NCBI GenBank assembly: GCA_037074705.1
Contig: CM073591.1
Coordinates: 39,226,587 to 39,290,586, forward strand
Source: Zhengitettix transpicula
Taxonomy: Eukaryota; Arthropoda; Insecta; Orthoptera; Tetrigidae
Length of the DNA stretch: 64,000 nt
Direction of reading: 5' to 3'
Part shown: positions 23,967 through 35,212 of the stretch, one piece after another
Numbering within the stretch: position 1 is the stretch's first letter
How the letters are laid out: each line of letters opens with the position of its first letter
Notes under the pieces: generated by a model
Database searches by the model: none
What the model was told of the DNA's origin: nothing
The model's input: the letters and a program-made list of their open reading frames with translations, nothing else
Program-made: the position numbers and the translations under genes

Positions 23967-24262
23967 GAATTAAACTCAGCGACTCCTATAATCACGAAAT
24001 CGATTTTATCTCGGTCATTTTTGCATTATTTTTATGTAAACCCCTTCCACCATCACCCGTACGGTAAGGGTGTTTCCATCCCTTGGTTTTTAGAGTTGAG
24101 ATTAGACACTTAAATAATCTAGAATAACACTACCAAATTCAGCGACACCGAAAACGGTTTATTCGACGCTAATAATGGCTGTTTAGAAATGTTTTTAAAC
24201 TCTCTCCACCCCTAGAGATGGAAGGTGCGTCTTAATGCCTCGGTGCTTGTTCCTGGATCGTA
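23967..24262 (+). mobile_element. 'CCCGGCGTTGC'-family internal unit
   Basis: The plus strand matches the reverse complement of 1640-1880. Shared features are TTAAACTCAG.GAC at the left, the 'CATCTCGG/TATCTCGG' block, the 'CC.TCCACC..CA.CC' segment, 'AGCGACACCGAAAA' and 'CGACGC.AATA'. The diagnostic opening is missing. The right part has the 'AAGTTTCATTTA' phrase common near the end of such arthropod elements. Confidence 0.65.
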
Positions 24263-24296
24263 AGTAACATGTGTATAAAGTTTCATTTACTGAATA

Positions 24297-24393
24297 AGAG
24301 GAAGAAGATGGGAGAGTTCTTCGAGGAGGGCATAAAGAAACTTGTGCCACGGTTCACCACATGCAACGGAGTGGCAATTATATGGAAAAATAG
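24297..24393 (+). pseudogene. Mariner transposase C-terminal remnant
   Basis: The frame reads 'MGEFFEEGIKKLVPRFTTC' and then, after a one-base shift, 'SGNYMEK' and a stop at 24391-24393. This is the conserved C-terminus of mariner transposases and is homologous to the minus-strand relic ending at 35213. The rest of the gene is absent and no inverted ends were found. Confidence 0.8.
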
Positions 24394-24689
24394 CCAACAA
24401 GTGTGTTAACAATATCCTATGAGTTTTTAAAAACACTTTTTCCAAAAGAAAAATATTAAAATCAAGTACACTTACATTTTGAACATGCCTCGAATGACAA
24501 ATGCTTACACAGTACATTTTCAGGGCAGTAACTTAAAGTCCTCTGCTGCATTGGAAATGAATTTCACAAACGTTTTTATAGCTTTTACAGCAAACGGCCA
24601 TTAATTTCTAGTGTTTCTCTTCACCAGTCTGTGGAAAAATTATGACGATATTGAACGTAATTGTGGCGAAAGGTTAGACATGTTTTGCT

Positions 24690-25240
24690 AAAAGGGTGCA
24701 ATGCCCACTTTGTGGCAGATGTTATCGCTCACAAAGGGATGAGGTGAGGCGGTGGAGGGTTGGGACGTATTAATCGAGACATATGTATGTGTGAGAGGGA
24801 GGCTTTTTTTTTCCTTGTAATTTTCCACCACCGTCCGCCCACGCAACGGTAGCTTCAGCAGGCAGAAGCGGGGCGGGGCGGCGAGGACAAAGTCGGAAAT
24901 AATTAACTAGTTTAAGTCGAGCTGAAAAATCTTCGGAAAACAAACACGTCGCTACCGGTTTAACTGGCGCCTCTCTCTTCTCTCTCTCTGGCCGGTTATT
25001 AGTTCCGTCTCTCTCTCTCTCCGCCGGCCTAATGGAAAGCATGTTTGCACAATGGCCCGTCTCCCCGACATCCGCGACTGTTTGCCCACGACACAGACAA
25101 AACTTTATACTGCTGTTTAGTTTATTTTATTTGCCCCGCGCAAATATGGACGCCGAGTGATCTTGTGGACGCGTCCCGGAGGCGTCGACGCCAAACTTGG
25201 CGAATTAGCGACACGCAGATCTATAGCTATTACGTCTGAA
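24690..25240. promoter_or_regulatory. GC-rich island with CT-microsatellite
   Basis: A marked GC island includes GCGGGGCGGGGCGG near 24867, CpG-rich sequence to 25210 and CT-rich tracts at 24974-25022. Open frames of 60-90 codons on both strands have no domain. It may be a CpG-type promoter or a conserved element. A first exon of an unseen gene cannot be excluded. Confidence 0.3.
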
Positions 25241-25614
25241 TCTCAATAAATATTATGTCTTACTCGTCCAAGGGTCGTACGAAAATGGATCCAAACTCTC
25301 TGAGCACGATTTCCGTAACCTATTGTTAGGACAGAATTTAGGCTATATAAAGTATGAACCAATCTTACAAATTCGAAAAATATAGATTAAATACTAAATT
25401 TTCAATATGACTGGAAAGCTAATCACGTATTTTTTTTTAATCACATCGTTTTGATATATACTTGCAACGTATTTTTTCGTACCATATTTATTTTAAATGC
25501 TAAATTAAAATTTGGAATTGCTTTTCATTTCTAAGCTCGTGTATTTTGACGATAGAGGAAAAACAGGATTTTCCATACAGGAAAAGCCTTAATATTCCAC
25601 ACCTTCTCCCACAT

Positions 25615-26477
25615 CTCTGTTCCTACCATCCCACCGTGGAAAACTGCTGACCTTTCTATTAACACAACACTCAGTTCTGAAAAGATTGTTGGGAATGAGA
25701 CTAAGGTTCTTGTCCCATAACAACCCCAAACAAATCTTCACTGACGCATCTAAATCTCACCATGCAACCTCAACAGCCGTAATATTTAACTAAATACAAA
25801 AATGTACAAAAACAAATAGACTCGTTTCAGATACATCACCAGATATCTTAGCTATTGTAATCGAAATGACAAAGTAATCCAAATTTAAAAACCTCATCAT
25901 CCTAACCGATTCCATGGAATCAAATACGAAATCCTAACTTTCGAAATATAAGAATTAACTTTATTAGACAAATTATCCAAGAAGGGGTTCAAACACCCAA
26001 AATATACTCCAACTGGCATGAATATATTCACACTCACGAATCATGGGAAATGAAAGGGCGGATGCGTTGGCGGCTGAAGCGAACACATCGCAGCCAACTA
26101 CCTCAATATCGGTCTGTTCAGCACAAAACATCTTGAAAGAAGCCAGGCAAGAATTCAACAGAACCTGGCAACGAACTAGGAAGGTTGACAAAAACGGATC
26201 AATCCAACAGGATCTTCAAGATAGCGCCGAGCTTCGCCATAAAAAACGCTCCCACAAGACAAGAAATCATTATTTCCCGGTTGAGAACCATCCACACCAA
26301 ATTATCACACTGCTGAGAGACATGCGCCATCCCCCTCTCCGTCATGCATAAGTTTTTTGACTGCACCAAGTACACTACCAGAAATTCTACCTCAGACTAC
26401 ATGTCTGCACCAACCTCGAAGCCATCAAAGTACTCTCCGACTTCGCCGAGGTAACCGGAATCGCCGTCCTCATCTGA
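25615..26477 (+). pseudogene. Non-LTR retrotransposon RNase H and C-terminal remnant
   Basis: Pieces of a LINE ORF2 C-terminus occur in order. 'IPPWKTADLSINTTL' is the linker before RNase H. 'IFTDASKSHHATSTAVIF' is the first RNase H strand with a catalytic Asp. 'IILTDS' follows, then 'GNERADALAAEANTS' with the final catalytic Asp, then a basic tail and the terminal 'LSDFAEVTGIAVLI' before a stop at 26475-26477. Frameshifts and stops break the frame several times. The RNase H domain places it in the I/R1/LOA/jockey-like group of insect LINEs. The upstream reverse transcriptase is missing, as expected from loss or decay rather than 5' extension. Confidence 0.8.
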
Positions 26478-26760
26478 TGGATACAACGATATCAACACCC
26501 ACAGTAGTTATTGTTCCTGCCTCTGTTAGCCCCTGTCTATCACCACTGTTTCCAAGTAATCATTACAATTAGATAACTATTCAGTGCGGTCGCCAAAAAC
26601 TTCAAGATGGACACGATTCCCACCCCCCACCCCTCCGAAAACCCTTTATCTTAGAGTTTGAGGACTCGGGCTACCAGGCTCAACTACCAAGGAAAGAATT
26701 CGCTTAAAAAAATGTAAAATAAACTCACCTCTTTGCCACTCTTTAACTGAGAGCATTTTA
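26478..26760 (+). other. Probable 3' untranslated part of the LINE remnant
   Basis: GC-richer sequence continues directly after the LINE stop and ends near an A-rich patch (AAAAAAATGTAAAATAAA, about 26707). I read it as the LINE 3' region. No target duplication was established. Confidence 0.4.
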
Positions 26761-27390
26761 CATTCCCGGGAGCGTCCAGAGTTGGTCGATATAACGACAA
26801 GAATCTGTTTATGTCCAGTCATCTTAATTGAAACGGTCTCTCAGGCTAATACATATGTTTGAAGGAAGCGACGCTTCTTCTGCGTTTCCTTAAATTTTTT
26901 CCCAGAAAACGTAGAAATGTGTATACATAAGTCTAATTATAATGTGTATATTATAATTTTACAATATAAAATATGAAGAGACGAGGGAAGTTTAACGGAG
27001 CACTTGAATAGTGGTGAGAGTTGGTCGAACAAAATTGATTGTAGGTGGACTTGGGACTGGAACTGCAAAGCGGAATTTCTCGAATCTGGTTCACGGTTTT
27101 ATTTTATTTGTGGAGTTGTATAAGTTCCTTGTAGGGTTATATTGGGATTTTAGAGTTCGCTTCGAATGAATCGTTATCGATTGCAACTTTAAGCGCTTCG
27201 TTGATTTCTTCTTTCAGAACTGCTTGTTCTCTGCTACGAACACAATGCCTAGGGAAAGACGGTTTTACCTTCTTATTATTAAACTTTCACACCATACGTA
27301 TTCAGAGGTCTTGCATACAATCGCTGTAAAATTAACTCTCCACGTTGAAATAATTTTTTATTTTATATAATAGGATTTACTAAATATTCT
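26761..27390. other. AT-rich non-coding DNA
   Basis: No gene or repeat is recognised. Confidence 0.5.
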
Positions 27391-27905
27391 CTCGCAGGCA
27401 GAACCTTTTAGGAGAGATACGAAGGGGCTACTTTTGGGTATGCCTTTTCCTCTCCGTTTTTGAACTAAGTTTCCCACAAGCCGAGGCACCTCGGCCTGTT
27501 CTGAGAGGTGTATGTTCCGGGGTCACAGACCTTGGGCATACGGTAAGAGTTGTTCGCTATTCCCATTGGAATAGTCGGCCAGCTGCCTCCTAAACTGGTC
27601 GAGGCACGGAGAAGGGAATGCTGCGTCCTCACAGCAAACTCCTCTTCCGCTATCGGAAGGGCATGGGACAAGTACCCAATGCCCGACCTATCTGATGCAG
27701 GTTTTTCTAGGGTTTTCCCTGCATTTCTTCAGGCGAATGCCGGGTAGGATCCTTAAAATATAGCCCGGGGGCCCTAGTAACCCTTGGCTACCTTCCTCTA
27801 CCCTTCCGCGTCCCCCCTTTCAAATCCCTTCCTATGCTATTAAAGGGGAGTTGCCCAACGTGGATCACCCTCATGTAGCCTGTTGCACTAAAAAAAATTA
27901 TTTGG
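27391..27905 (+). mobile_element. Family A retroposon, young copy (first of a tandem pair)
   Basis: The block runs from CTCGCAGGCAGAACC through 'GGGGCTACTTTTGGG', 'CCGAGGCACCTCGG', 'ATACGGTAAGAGTTGTTCG', 'CCTGATGCAGG'-like sequence, 'CCGGGTAGGATCCTTAAA' and 'CTATGCTATTAAAGGGGAG' to 'ATGTAGCCTGTTG' and an A-tract. It is nearly identical to 49639-50126 and 56903-57369. Two hairpins are evident: GCCGAGG/CCTCGGC (27480-27495) and ATGCAGG/CCTGCAT (27695-27701 with 27718-27724). Poly(A) end and target duplication at another copy indicate LINE-mediated insertion. I find no clear RNA polymerase III boxes, so a SINE or a processed structured RNA are both possible. Confidence 0.9.
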
Positions 27906-27929
27906 ATAAAAAGAAGCTTGCGAGGTTCA

Positions 27930-28425
27930 CTCGCAGATGAACCTTTCTGGAGAGACGGAGAGGGCTACCTTTGGGCATGCCTGTTCCTCTCTAATTTATT
28001 GAACTAAGGCACCTAGACCTGTTTTGAGAGATGGATGTTCCGGGGTCACAAACCTGGGGAATACGGTAAACGTTGTTTGCTGTTCCCACTGGATCAGTCG
28101 GCCAACTGCCTCCTAAACTGGTTGGGGCACGGAGAATAGAATTCTGCGTCCCCACAGCAAACCCGTCTCCCGCCATCAGAAGGGCGCGGGACAAGTGGAC
28201 AAGTACCCATTGCCAGACCTACCTGATGAAGGGTTTCTAGAGTTTGTCCTACATCACTTTTTGGCAAATTCCGGGTAGAATCCTTAAACTATAGCCCGGG
28301 GGCCCTAGTTAACCCTTGTCTACCTTCCACATCCTCCCTTTCAAATCCCTCTTGATCTTATTAAAAGTGAGTTGCCAACATGTGGATTAAGCTCGTGCAG
28401 CCTGTTATTCTATAAAATATTATTT
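27930..28425 (+). mobile_element. Family A retroposon, diverged second copy
   Basis: This copy repeats the order of the preceding one at a period of about 539 bp (CTCGCAG at 27391 and 27930). It has many substitutions and an internal 'GACAAGTGGACAAGTACC' duplication near 28190. Its end 'CAGCCTGTTATTCTATAAAATATT' is followed by sequence that resembles the tail after the first copy, which suggests tandem duplication or repeated insertion at one site. Confidence 0.85.
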
Positions 28426-30029
28426 TGGACTCAAAGAATTAGTTTTAACACTGCCTTAACTAACATCAACCATTAGACACAATTTCCTTCGATTATAATT
28501 CATTTATCCTTTTTTCTTGTAATATTTACTTCCTTTGATTAAGTAGAACATAATACGTTGAACATTTTATTATTCAATTTTCGTAACATGGACATTTACC
28601 CTTCTTTTAGAGTAAAGAATTATTTTGAAAGAAAAAGTGAGAGAAAATACTTAGAAAGATTTTTTCGTGTCTGGATAATTTTTTATAATACGACTAGGAA
28701 TATATATACAAAGGAATAAATGTGGATTTAAAATTGTTGACAATGGTGAGGTAACATTATTATTTAGATTTTTCTGGTATTCCATTGTCTGAGATTATCA
28801 TTACAGTAAACTGTATTGAAAATATCGGAGACCGATTAATAAGTAGAGAATTTTTTGTAATTCAATATTAAATTACAAATATAATAACTTGCAGAAATAT
28901 TTTCCTTCTTTTTCTTAAAAGTCAAAAAGGGATTCAGAATAATTTGTTACATGAAGTTAACACTGAAGAAAATTCCTCTAGTTCCTTATTTTAATTGTTA
29001 CTTCCAATACAGAATTGAACAACAATTTATATAAATATGCATGATTTTTTATCAATTAATTTGTTACTTTCTTGGGTCCGGCAGAAGAATCAATTAAAAA
29101 TGTTACATTTCCTACCCGATATACGTTACCATATTCCTGTGTTATTACTAATTAATAATTTAAGTCTCCATTTTAGTTCATCAGAAATTTCTTTATCTGA
29201 ATATTTAGGTGGAAATAGTGACCAACTAAATCTTTAATTGAATAAATTATGGAATGTAACTAATATGTTTTTAAAAATTCTTAAGTTTTAGAACAACGTA
29301 AAAATTTTTATAAAGGCAAGTTTCTAGATAAACTCCTTCCATATTTCAAGAAAACCGTAAAAGTTATATTATAATATTTTAGTCACCTATTCTAATTTGT
29401 TCCTTTCATTTATTTTATCAAGTTTTGTTCCTTCATATTATTGGTATATTATGTTAATATCTGCTGCTCCCTCTGTGGTTCAAACAGAATTTTAAAATAA
29501 AATTAAAGATTCGTCACGTAATCGATACTTTCCAATCGATTGAACTGAAGTAATAGCATTTTTATTTTCGCGAACTCTTCATGGGTCATCTTTTACAAAC
29601 CGTTTTGTTTTCTCTATTACTGTAACTCTCCCCCACCACCACCACCACCACCACCCCCACACTCTCCCAGTTTCCTTCCCGCTCACTTGATTCTGTTTGT
29701 ACATTACATTTTTCGAACAATGCTTTCTCCCTGCTTTCGAGCAAACATTTCTCTTTTCCACCCAGCTTTTTATTCCCACGCCTGAAACATAAACAAAAAT
29801 TCTACGCAGTTGGCCGGAAAAACCAAGCATTACTTTCACCAGACTTGAACTTTAAAACGGGAATATTAAATGAACGTATTTATATAATTCCTGTAAAAAC
29901 TATTCTCCGTGAGGCTAGTTTATCTATGTCTACAATATATTCCTTCCCAATGAAGAATAACCGACGTGTATTTAAATAAAAACTGATTAAATTACCATCG
30001 TAGTCTACAGAAAATTAAAAACTAAAAAT
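28426..30029. other. AT-rich non-coding DNA
   Basis: No gene is seen. A (CCA)n microsatellite occupies about 29633-29655. A minus-strand open frame across it (29579-29839) with a tryptophan run is an artefact of that repeat. Confidence 0.55.
29633..29655. repeat. (CCA)n microsatellite
   Basis: About seven CCA trinucleotides in a row lie between short C runs. Confidence 0.95.
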
Positions 30030-30107
30030 TCATAATATAAATGATAAAGACCAAATATTTCAGAATAAAAAGTGTATTAAAGAAATTACAATGACGTCAT
30101 ACACGAC

Positions 30108-30138
30108 GTTTCGTCCTTATGTTAAGATTTTTTTCAGG
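30108..30138 (-). ncRNA. Hammerhead-like motif, left arm
   Basis: On the minus strand CTGAAAA (30137-30131) precedes GAAAC (30112-30108). The conserved purine loop differs from CTGANGA at one position. Stem II pairing is poor in this arm. Confidence 0.3.
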
Positions 30139-30296
30139 TTGTAATTAGTTTCGAAACATCTCAGGGCTTCATGCATACACGAAGACAACGAGAAAAGTTA
30201 TTTGCATGTATTTAAATATTATGTAAAGTTGTTTTCGTCTGGAAGTAATTCGTTGGTTGGAAAGCAGCACAGAAGTGTCTCTCAATTAATGAATAC

Positions 30297-30325
30297 CTGA
30301 AGGTGTTCTAATATAAGAACGGAAC
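30297..30325 (+). ncRNA. Hammerhead-like motif, right arm
   Basis: CTGAAGG (30297-30303) is followed by a 4-bp stem GTTC (30305-30308)/GAAC (30317-30320) and then GGAAC in place of GAAAC. Stem II is intact but both core elements carry one substitution, so this copy is probably inactive. Confidence 0.35.
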
Positions 30326-30403
30326 GTCGTGTATGTCAATGAAGAATTTTTAATGTCTTTATCAAACTTTTTCTGACCTCTTTGGTCATTTGTATTATAT
30401 CTT

Positions 30404-32047
30404 TAAAGAAAGTCCGTTAATTTTCACTTTATAATAAATATTAAAGAAAATGAGGAATAGGAATTTATTTGGTAGAATATCTCTTTGAAAATTAGTTTTA
30501 ATAACATAATTTAAATTAATAAAATGAATTAAACACCAGCTATTTTAAATATCTCAGTGAATTATGAGAAATAGATAACACTTTATCATACAGGAAATAG
30601 TTGGTGTCTAACGAACTACAGAGTGATTTTTGTTGCGTAGTTCGATTTGATTATCATACATGTATGATTCGATGTTAAATCTTACGAATCATCTGCTAGG
30701 ACTGCGAAATTCCCTTTTCGTGCTTTGGCTTTTTCCGTTGTCGTAAATCCGACTCCCAGACAAAAGCGAACGTGATTTTCTCCAGTGACTATAAACTCCG
30801 ATTGCAAGAATATAGTGTTGTTTCTGTCTTCGTTGTTATTATTCATTATTTAACTTCAATTCTACCTTCTCTATTTTCGCCTTCACTCTCTCTGGTCCTC
30901 CTCACTTAGCACCTTTGCTGACCACCACCTCTGTTCATTGCTATTCCAACTTGGCGTCTCCTTTAAATCTCCCCTTAAGAGGTCAAAGCAGCCTTTAATC
31001 CAGACGAACGGCTTTCAATCAAAATAAACATCCCTCAAATCGTTTCCCTAGTTCTTAACCTGTACCTGTACCAACGTCATATCCTGCATATTGCTAAATG
31101 TCGCAATTGCACGCTTCTATTACAATACTTTGCTTGTCTTCAAAAGAAAGTAATATTTTAAAATAATTCCCCTCTGATCCTATCTCTTATTCATTCGTTC
31201 ACTACAGTCTTTAACAAAATTTTATGCATCGACTGTTGCTAATTTCCCTTCCATTGTCGGTCTTTTAACCGGTAACATATTTGAATCGAAGGTTGTTTTC
31301 AGATCTTGCAGCCAAATGGAACTAATTAGGGCTAAGATATAAAAGTATTGTGAACTAAGGACGTGGGATTATTTGTTGTGTAGCCTCCAAAATATTTTGC
31401 TCTAGTCAGTTCAATGAAAGGGACAAGGTTCCAGTAAACGTTGTGTGGTATTTATATCATCACTTATTTTGTCTGAATTTGGCATTTTATCTTATCATGA
31501 AAGGAGTTGATATTCAAGTTCAATTATATACAAAGAAAGGAATTTAAAGGAGAATCAGCGAGTAAACTGCCTATTCAAAATTTCTGTTCCTCCGGAGGTT
31601 GATGATGAACCGTTGGACAGGGGAGAAAATTTTATGGACGGATTAGTCTTTTTTTACATATCGCGTGACATGTGTCACACCTATTTCGAGAATTGAACAG
31701 CAGAAAAATGTACGTATGTTTGTATTTATTTAATCTACAAGTGAGCAACTTGTTCGGTGGCAGATACATAAAATTTCAATAAAAATATAATAATTTGGGA
31801 CCTAATGACAATATTTAAAATATAAAAATTTATATCAAGAATAATGTTAATGGAAGATAAATTTTGAAATGGACATTATGTAGGCTATACATTTAAGAAT
31901 AATATTGTTCTGATCTGAAAAAGAAAATACTGGAATTATTTCTTAAAATAGAGTTTAACTAGGGAGAATATTAAAATCTCACTTTAGTTTAATGTTTATG
32001 GGTTGTGAAACTGAAGATTTTTTGAAGCTCGATCACTTCCCTTCACT

Positions 32048-32050
<3 letters not shown>
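30404..32050. other. AT-rich non-coding DNA
   Basis: A modestly GC-richer patch at 30690-31030 has no recognisable product. No repeat from elsewhere in the window was noticed. Confidence 0.5.

Positions 32051-32106
<56 letters not shown>
32051..32106. repeat. (AT)n microsatellite
   Basis: A 56-base pure AT-dinucleotide tract lies directly at the left end of LTR copy 3 and includes its ATAT target sequence (32103-32106). Confidence 0.95.
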
Positions 32107-32109
<3 letters not shown>

Positions 32110-33066
32110 AATTCCAATTAATTAAGACATTAATTGTGAAATAGAAAATCTAAATTGTTTGAGAAATTCTTTGTAGTGGCAGGAGCCTTTGAAACAACAA
32201 TAGAAAAGCCGGAAGGTCCGTCAAAATGGCGTATGCGCGCTCAAATTGCGAGACGAGAGTACAGTTTGCACTAAGATATTGAGGAGTTCAGTTCGCATGG
32301 AGATTTGGTGAGAGATAGTTCACGGAAAGACCTCGTCGAGGTATACCAGTTTTTGGAAGGAGAATTCAACATGGTTGGCAATTAGCAGGACAAAGTAAAA
32401 CAATAATAAAAGTATAACGTCGAAACCTGCACACAAAAGGCAGTTTTGTGTCCATAGCCGGCCAGAAATAGCAAAAGTTTCGGTTTAAGTCCGGAACAAT
32501 AAAGACTACCCAATCGACGAATCGTAGAGCTCACCTATGGCGAGCGGTCAACCGATAGATGACGAAAGGAGGATCATCCGAGTTCCTGACGACATATAAA
32601 AATTTTGATTTAGAATCTGTGGGTTTAGAAGCAGTGTAAAACCTACAATAGTGTTATCGAAAATAAAGGTACGATGGAATGCTGGGCAGACGTGAGTAAC
32701 AATTTACGAAACAATTAATTATGTAAACGTAATTGAAAGATAGCCGTCAGATTTCATTCTCTTCTTTTTGATTAAAATTGTTTATCAGAGTCAATATTTT
32801 TACTTTTAATTTCGTGTATAATTAATTTCGTTCTAGTTTAATTTACGAGTAAATTTATTTTTCTTTTAATTGTAATTTGTTGATGATAAGATTATAAATT
32901 TTATTGATTTGTCCATTATCAAACACAATGAAGACCCTGAGAAATTCAATATTATAAATATGTAATATGTAATATTATAAATATGTAATTATTGCCACAA
33001 TAAATATTTTGTTTGTACATTTTATTAATATTTCATTTAAAAAGCCCATCAATAGTGAATATTACA
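32107..33066 (+). mobile_element. Solo LTR, copy 3
   Basis: The 960-bp unit starts TGTAAT and ends ATTACA, followed by ATAT at 33067-33070. It aligns with copy 1 over most of its length ('GAAGGTCCGTCAAAATGGCG' near 32211, 'CATAGCCGGCCAGAAA' near 32453, 'GATGACGAAAGGA.GATCATC' near 32559, 'GAAGACCCTGAGAAATTCA' near 32930). AACAATAAAGAC near 32505 contains a possible polyadenylation signal. No internal retrotransposon sequence is attached, so it is a solo LTR. Confidence 0.75.
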
Positions 33067-33194
33067 ATATATAATAACTTTAATAAGGACTTTCTCGAAA
33101 CATTCTTTCGTAAATTCTTTCAAAACATTATTGTCATATTTAAGAATGAGTATTTTCCAACATTAGTTTTCTGTACCTGGCATTTATTATGAAG

Positions 33195-33720
33195 AAGTGA
33201 TCTGTCTTCACGTACCGAGTAGTTTCTTTTACTCTATCTCGAATTCAGTGCCAAGATTTTTATCTGCCAAGTCCCTTATTGTTTGTAACAGTTCCCACCC
33301 TACCAAGTTAACCTTTTCTTTCCCATGCCCACGTACGAATTTTGCGGGGTCTACATATTTCAACAAGCTGAACCATTCTTCGTTAATGGGCGTAATATAC
33401 ACAATTTTTCTTTTGTTATTTTTCTCTCTACAAAGTGCAAAATATTCCATGACTTCCTCGTAGAATTATTTACCTGTCTCTCCCACCCAAGCTTCTGTTA
33501 AAATAAATGTCTAGATATTTACCGTTTGTCTCCTGGAACACTGTTTCTCCATCTATTTTATATTCCAAGGCATATTCTACACGTATTTTAGTAAAACTGA
33601 TCGCCTTACTTTTGACTTAATTTTCCTTTTATTTCGCTTGGCCAATCTACTCAGTATATCAAAAACAATTTGAGGAGTTATTTCCTCTGCAGAATATCTA
33701 AAAAAAGTAAGATTTTATAA
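33195..33720 (-). pseudogene. LINE reverse-transcriptase remnant
   Basis: On the minus strand the region reads in order 'KSKAISFTKIRVEYALEYKI' (about 33610-33550), 'GKYLDIYFNRSLGGRD', then in other frames an 'ACxNMWTP'-like trace of the 'C-WDPYR' block, and 'AKFVRGHGKEKVNLVGWELL' near the end. These match the palm/thumb segment of insect jockey-like reverse transcriptases (KT-A-SFT, KYLGI, C-WDPYR, AAKF). Stops and frameshifts are frequent and no catalytic YADD was found. It is a 5'- and 3'-truncated relic. Confidence 0.7.
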
Positions 33721-33989
33721 TTTATACCATTTCGTAAATGGTTAATGAATATTAGAAACAAAACTGTTTCAGTGACAAATCTAGTGTATTATTTAAAGAA
33801 ATGCTTAACAACGTCTTCCGAATTAGAAACAGTGATAGTTAAGCGTCAGAAGGTGTCACATTTTCCACCGACTTAATTAAACCAGCAATCGGTTTTGTAA
33901 CAATCTTTTAAAGAGGGTCACATCACATGATTTCTTTGCGTGTTTTTCTTCCTCAATATGGAGGAATTATTATGTTTTTCTTCTTCATA
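33721..33989. other. AT-rich non-coding DNA
   Basis: Nothing recognisable is seen. Confidence 0.5.
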
Positions 33990-34520
33990 TTTAAACCTGT
34001 TGATTCGTTGTTGTGGGTTAACGCAGGTTAGGCTTCCCAGCAAGACTGCGCACTCCGGCGCCTATAGCGCACAGGCAGCGTGCGTGGGTGTCTTCCTAAA
34101 GGACACTACTGCAACACCGTGCGCAGACGTTGTCCCCTGTCAGGGTTTGTATTTGCAAATTTTTCTGCGAGCACGAGGCCCGGCCCGGCCCTTCCCCGTG
34201 GCGATAAGAAAGGTGTGTCGGAGCTATTTACAGAGTCTATATTTGATGTATAAGCTACAGAGTGTTTGCAGCCAGCCAGGCAGCTACCTAAATATTTGTG
34301 TGTAGACACAGCGAGCGCACGAATAACCTGATACAGTTCAATGGGTCCCACATCGCACAGTCGATAAATATTTTTACACCCCCGGGCTGCTAAGCGCGCA
34401 CTTGCAAAGCGCAGAACACCGTCTCGTACACATCAATAAATACACTAACGCACACAGACGGGGGGGAAAAATCACTTTGCACACAGGCCTGAGTTCTCTT
34501 CATAAAACCTGTCACTGGAA
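33990..34520. promoter_or_regulatory. GC-rich island, candidate regulatory element or promoter
   Basis: A clear GC/CpG-rich island includes GGCCCGGCCCGGCCC at about 34180. It contains TATTTGCAAAT (34149-34160, octamer/POU-like), CTAAATATTTG and GATAAATATTTTTAC (forkhead-like) words among GC-rich spacers. Open frames of 81-121 codons on both strands have no recognised domain. The mixed GC spacer and AT core-site structure resembles a developmental enhancer. That is inference. Confidence 0.35.
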
Positions 34521-35212
34521 AGCAGGGAAGAATAATTACTACGGCCACTTGGACACAAAAATGTTGGTCATAGCAACGAAGAGAGCAATTTACTTCCAGA
34601 ATTGCATCTAATAAGACAAATGGATTTAATGATACTCAATCCTGGGTAGAAAGAACTCTTGAAATGATTGCTACTCAGGGTAAATAAAAACAGTCCACGG
34701 GTGTGTCCTGGATTTTCAATTACGTATACATGGAATAAGAATTATATATTTCATGCGAACTTGGGGAAAATAAAAATATTGATATCATTATAATTAATCA
34801 TAGTCACGGCCGATATTGATTGGTCTTGACTCTTCACGGTTTGTTCCTATCCAAGGAACTAGGAATCGCAAAGGTATAGTCGTAAAATGTCTACTGTTCC
34901 AAGAAGAGCCGTTTTTTAATGACGAATTGAAGATCAAGGTCTTTGTGAAGCTGTGATGGAAATTTTCCAAGAGTGCTATTATGGGCACTGATCCATCCAA
35001 TTTTGATTTGCGGATTTTCGCACCCGATAATTATTAACATGTTTTTTTTCCTTGAAACCGCATGACACTAGGTACAATAAATATTAATTACCACATACAT
35101 ATTTTTCTCGACCAGGCATGTTAAGATAGTAAGTGTACTAAATTTTTATAATTGTTTAGAAGAACTGTATTTCAAAAACAATTACTGGATATTGGTGATA
35201 CACTATTTTTCC
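34521..35212. other. AT-rich non-coding DNA
   Basis: No gene or repeat is recognised up to the mariner relic. Confidence 0.5.

Larger units (their letters stand above)
30030..30400. mobile_element. Inverted-repeat element with hammerhead-like arms
   Basis: About 120 bp at the left (from ATAATATAAATGATAAAG) is the imperfect reverse complement of the right side (to CATTTGTATTATATC near 30402). The best-matched part is CATACACGACGTTTCGTC.TTAT at 30098-30120 against the reverse complement of 30311-30337. Each arm carries a CTGA...GAA(A)C motif in opposite orientation. The spacer is about 100 bp and non-coding. It could be a MITE or an inverted dimer of a short retroelement. No TSD was established. 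Confidence 0.7.

Noticed and set aside
27550..27747. Sense-strand open frames within family A copies
   Set aside because: They are short, lack domains and belong to a non-coding retroposon. The antisense frame is discussed separately as a weak observation.
29579..29839. Minus-strand frame with a tryptophan run
   Set aside because: The run is a translation of the (CCA)n microsatellite.
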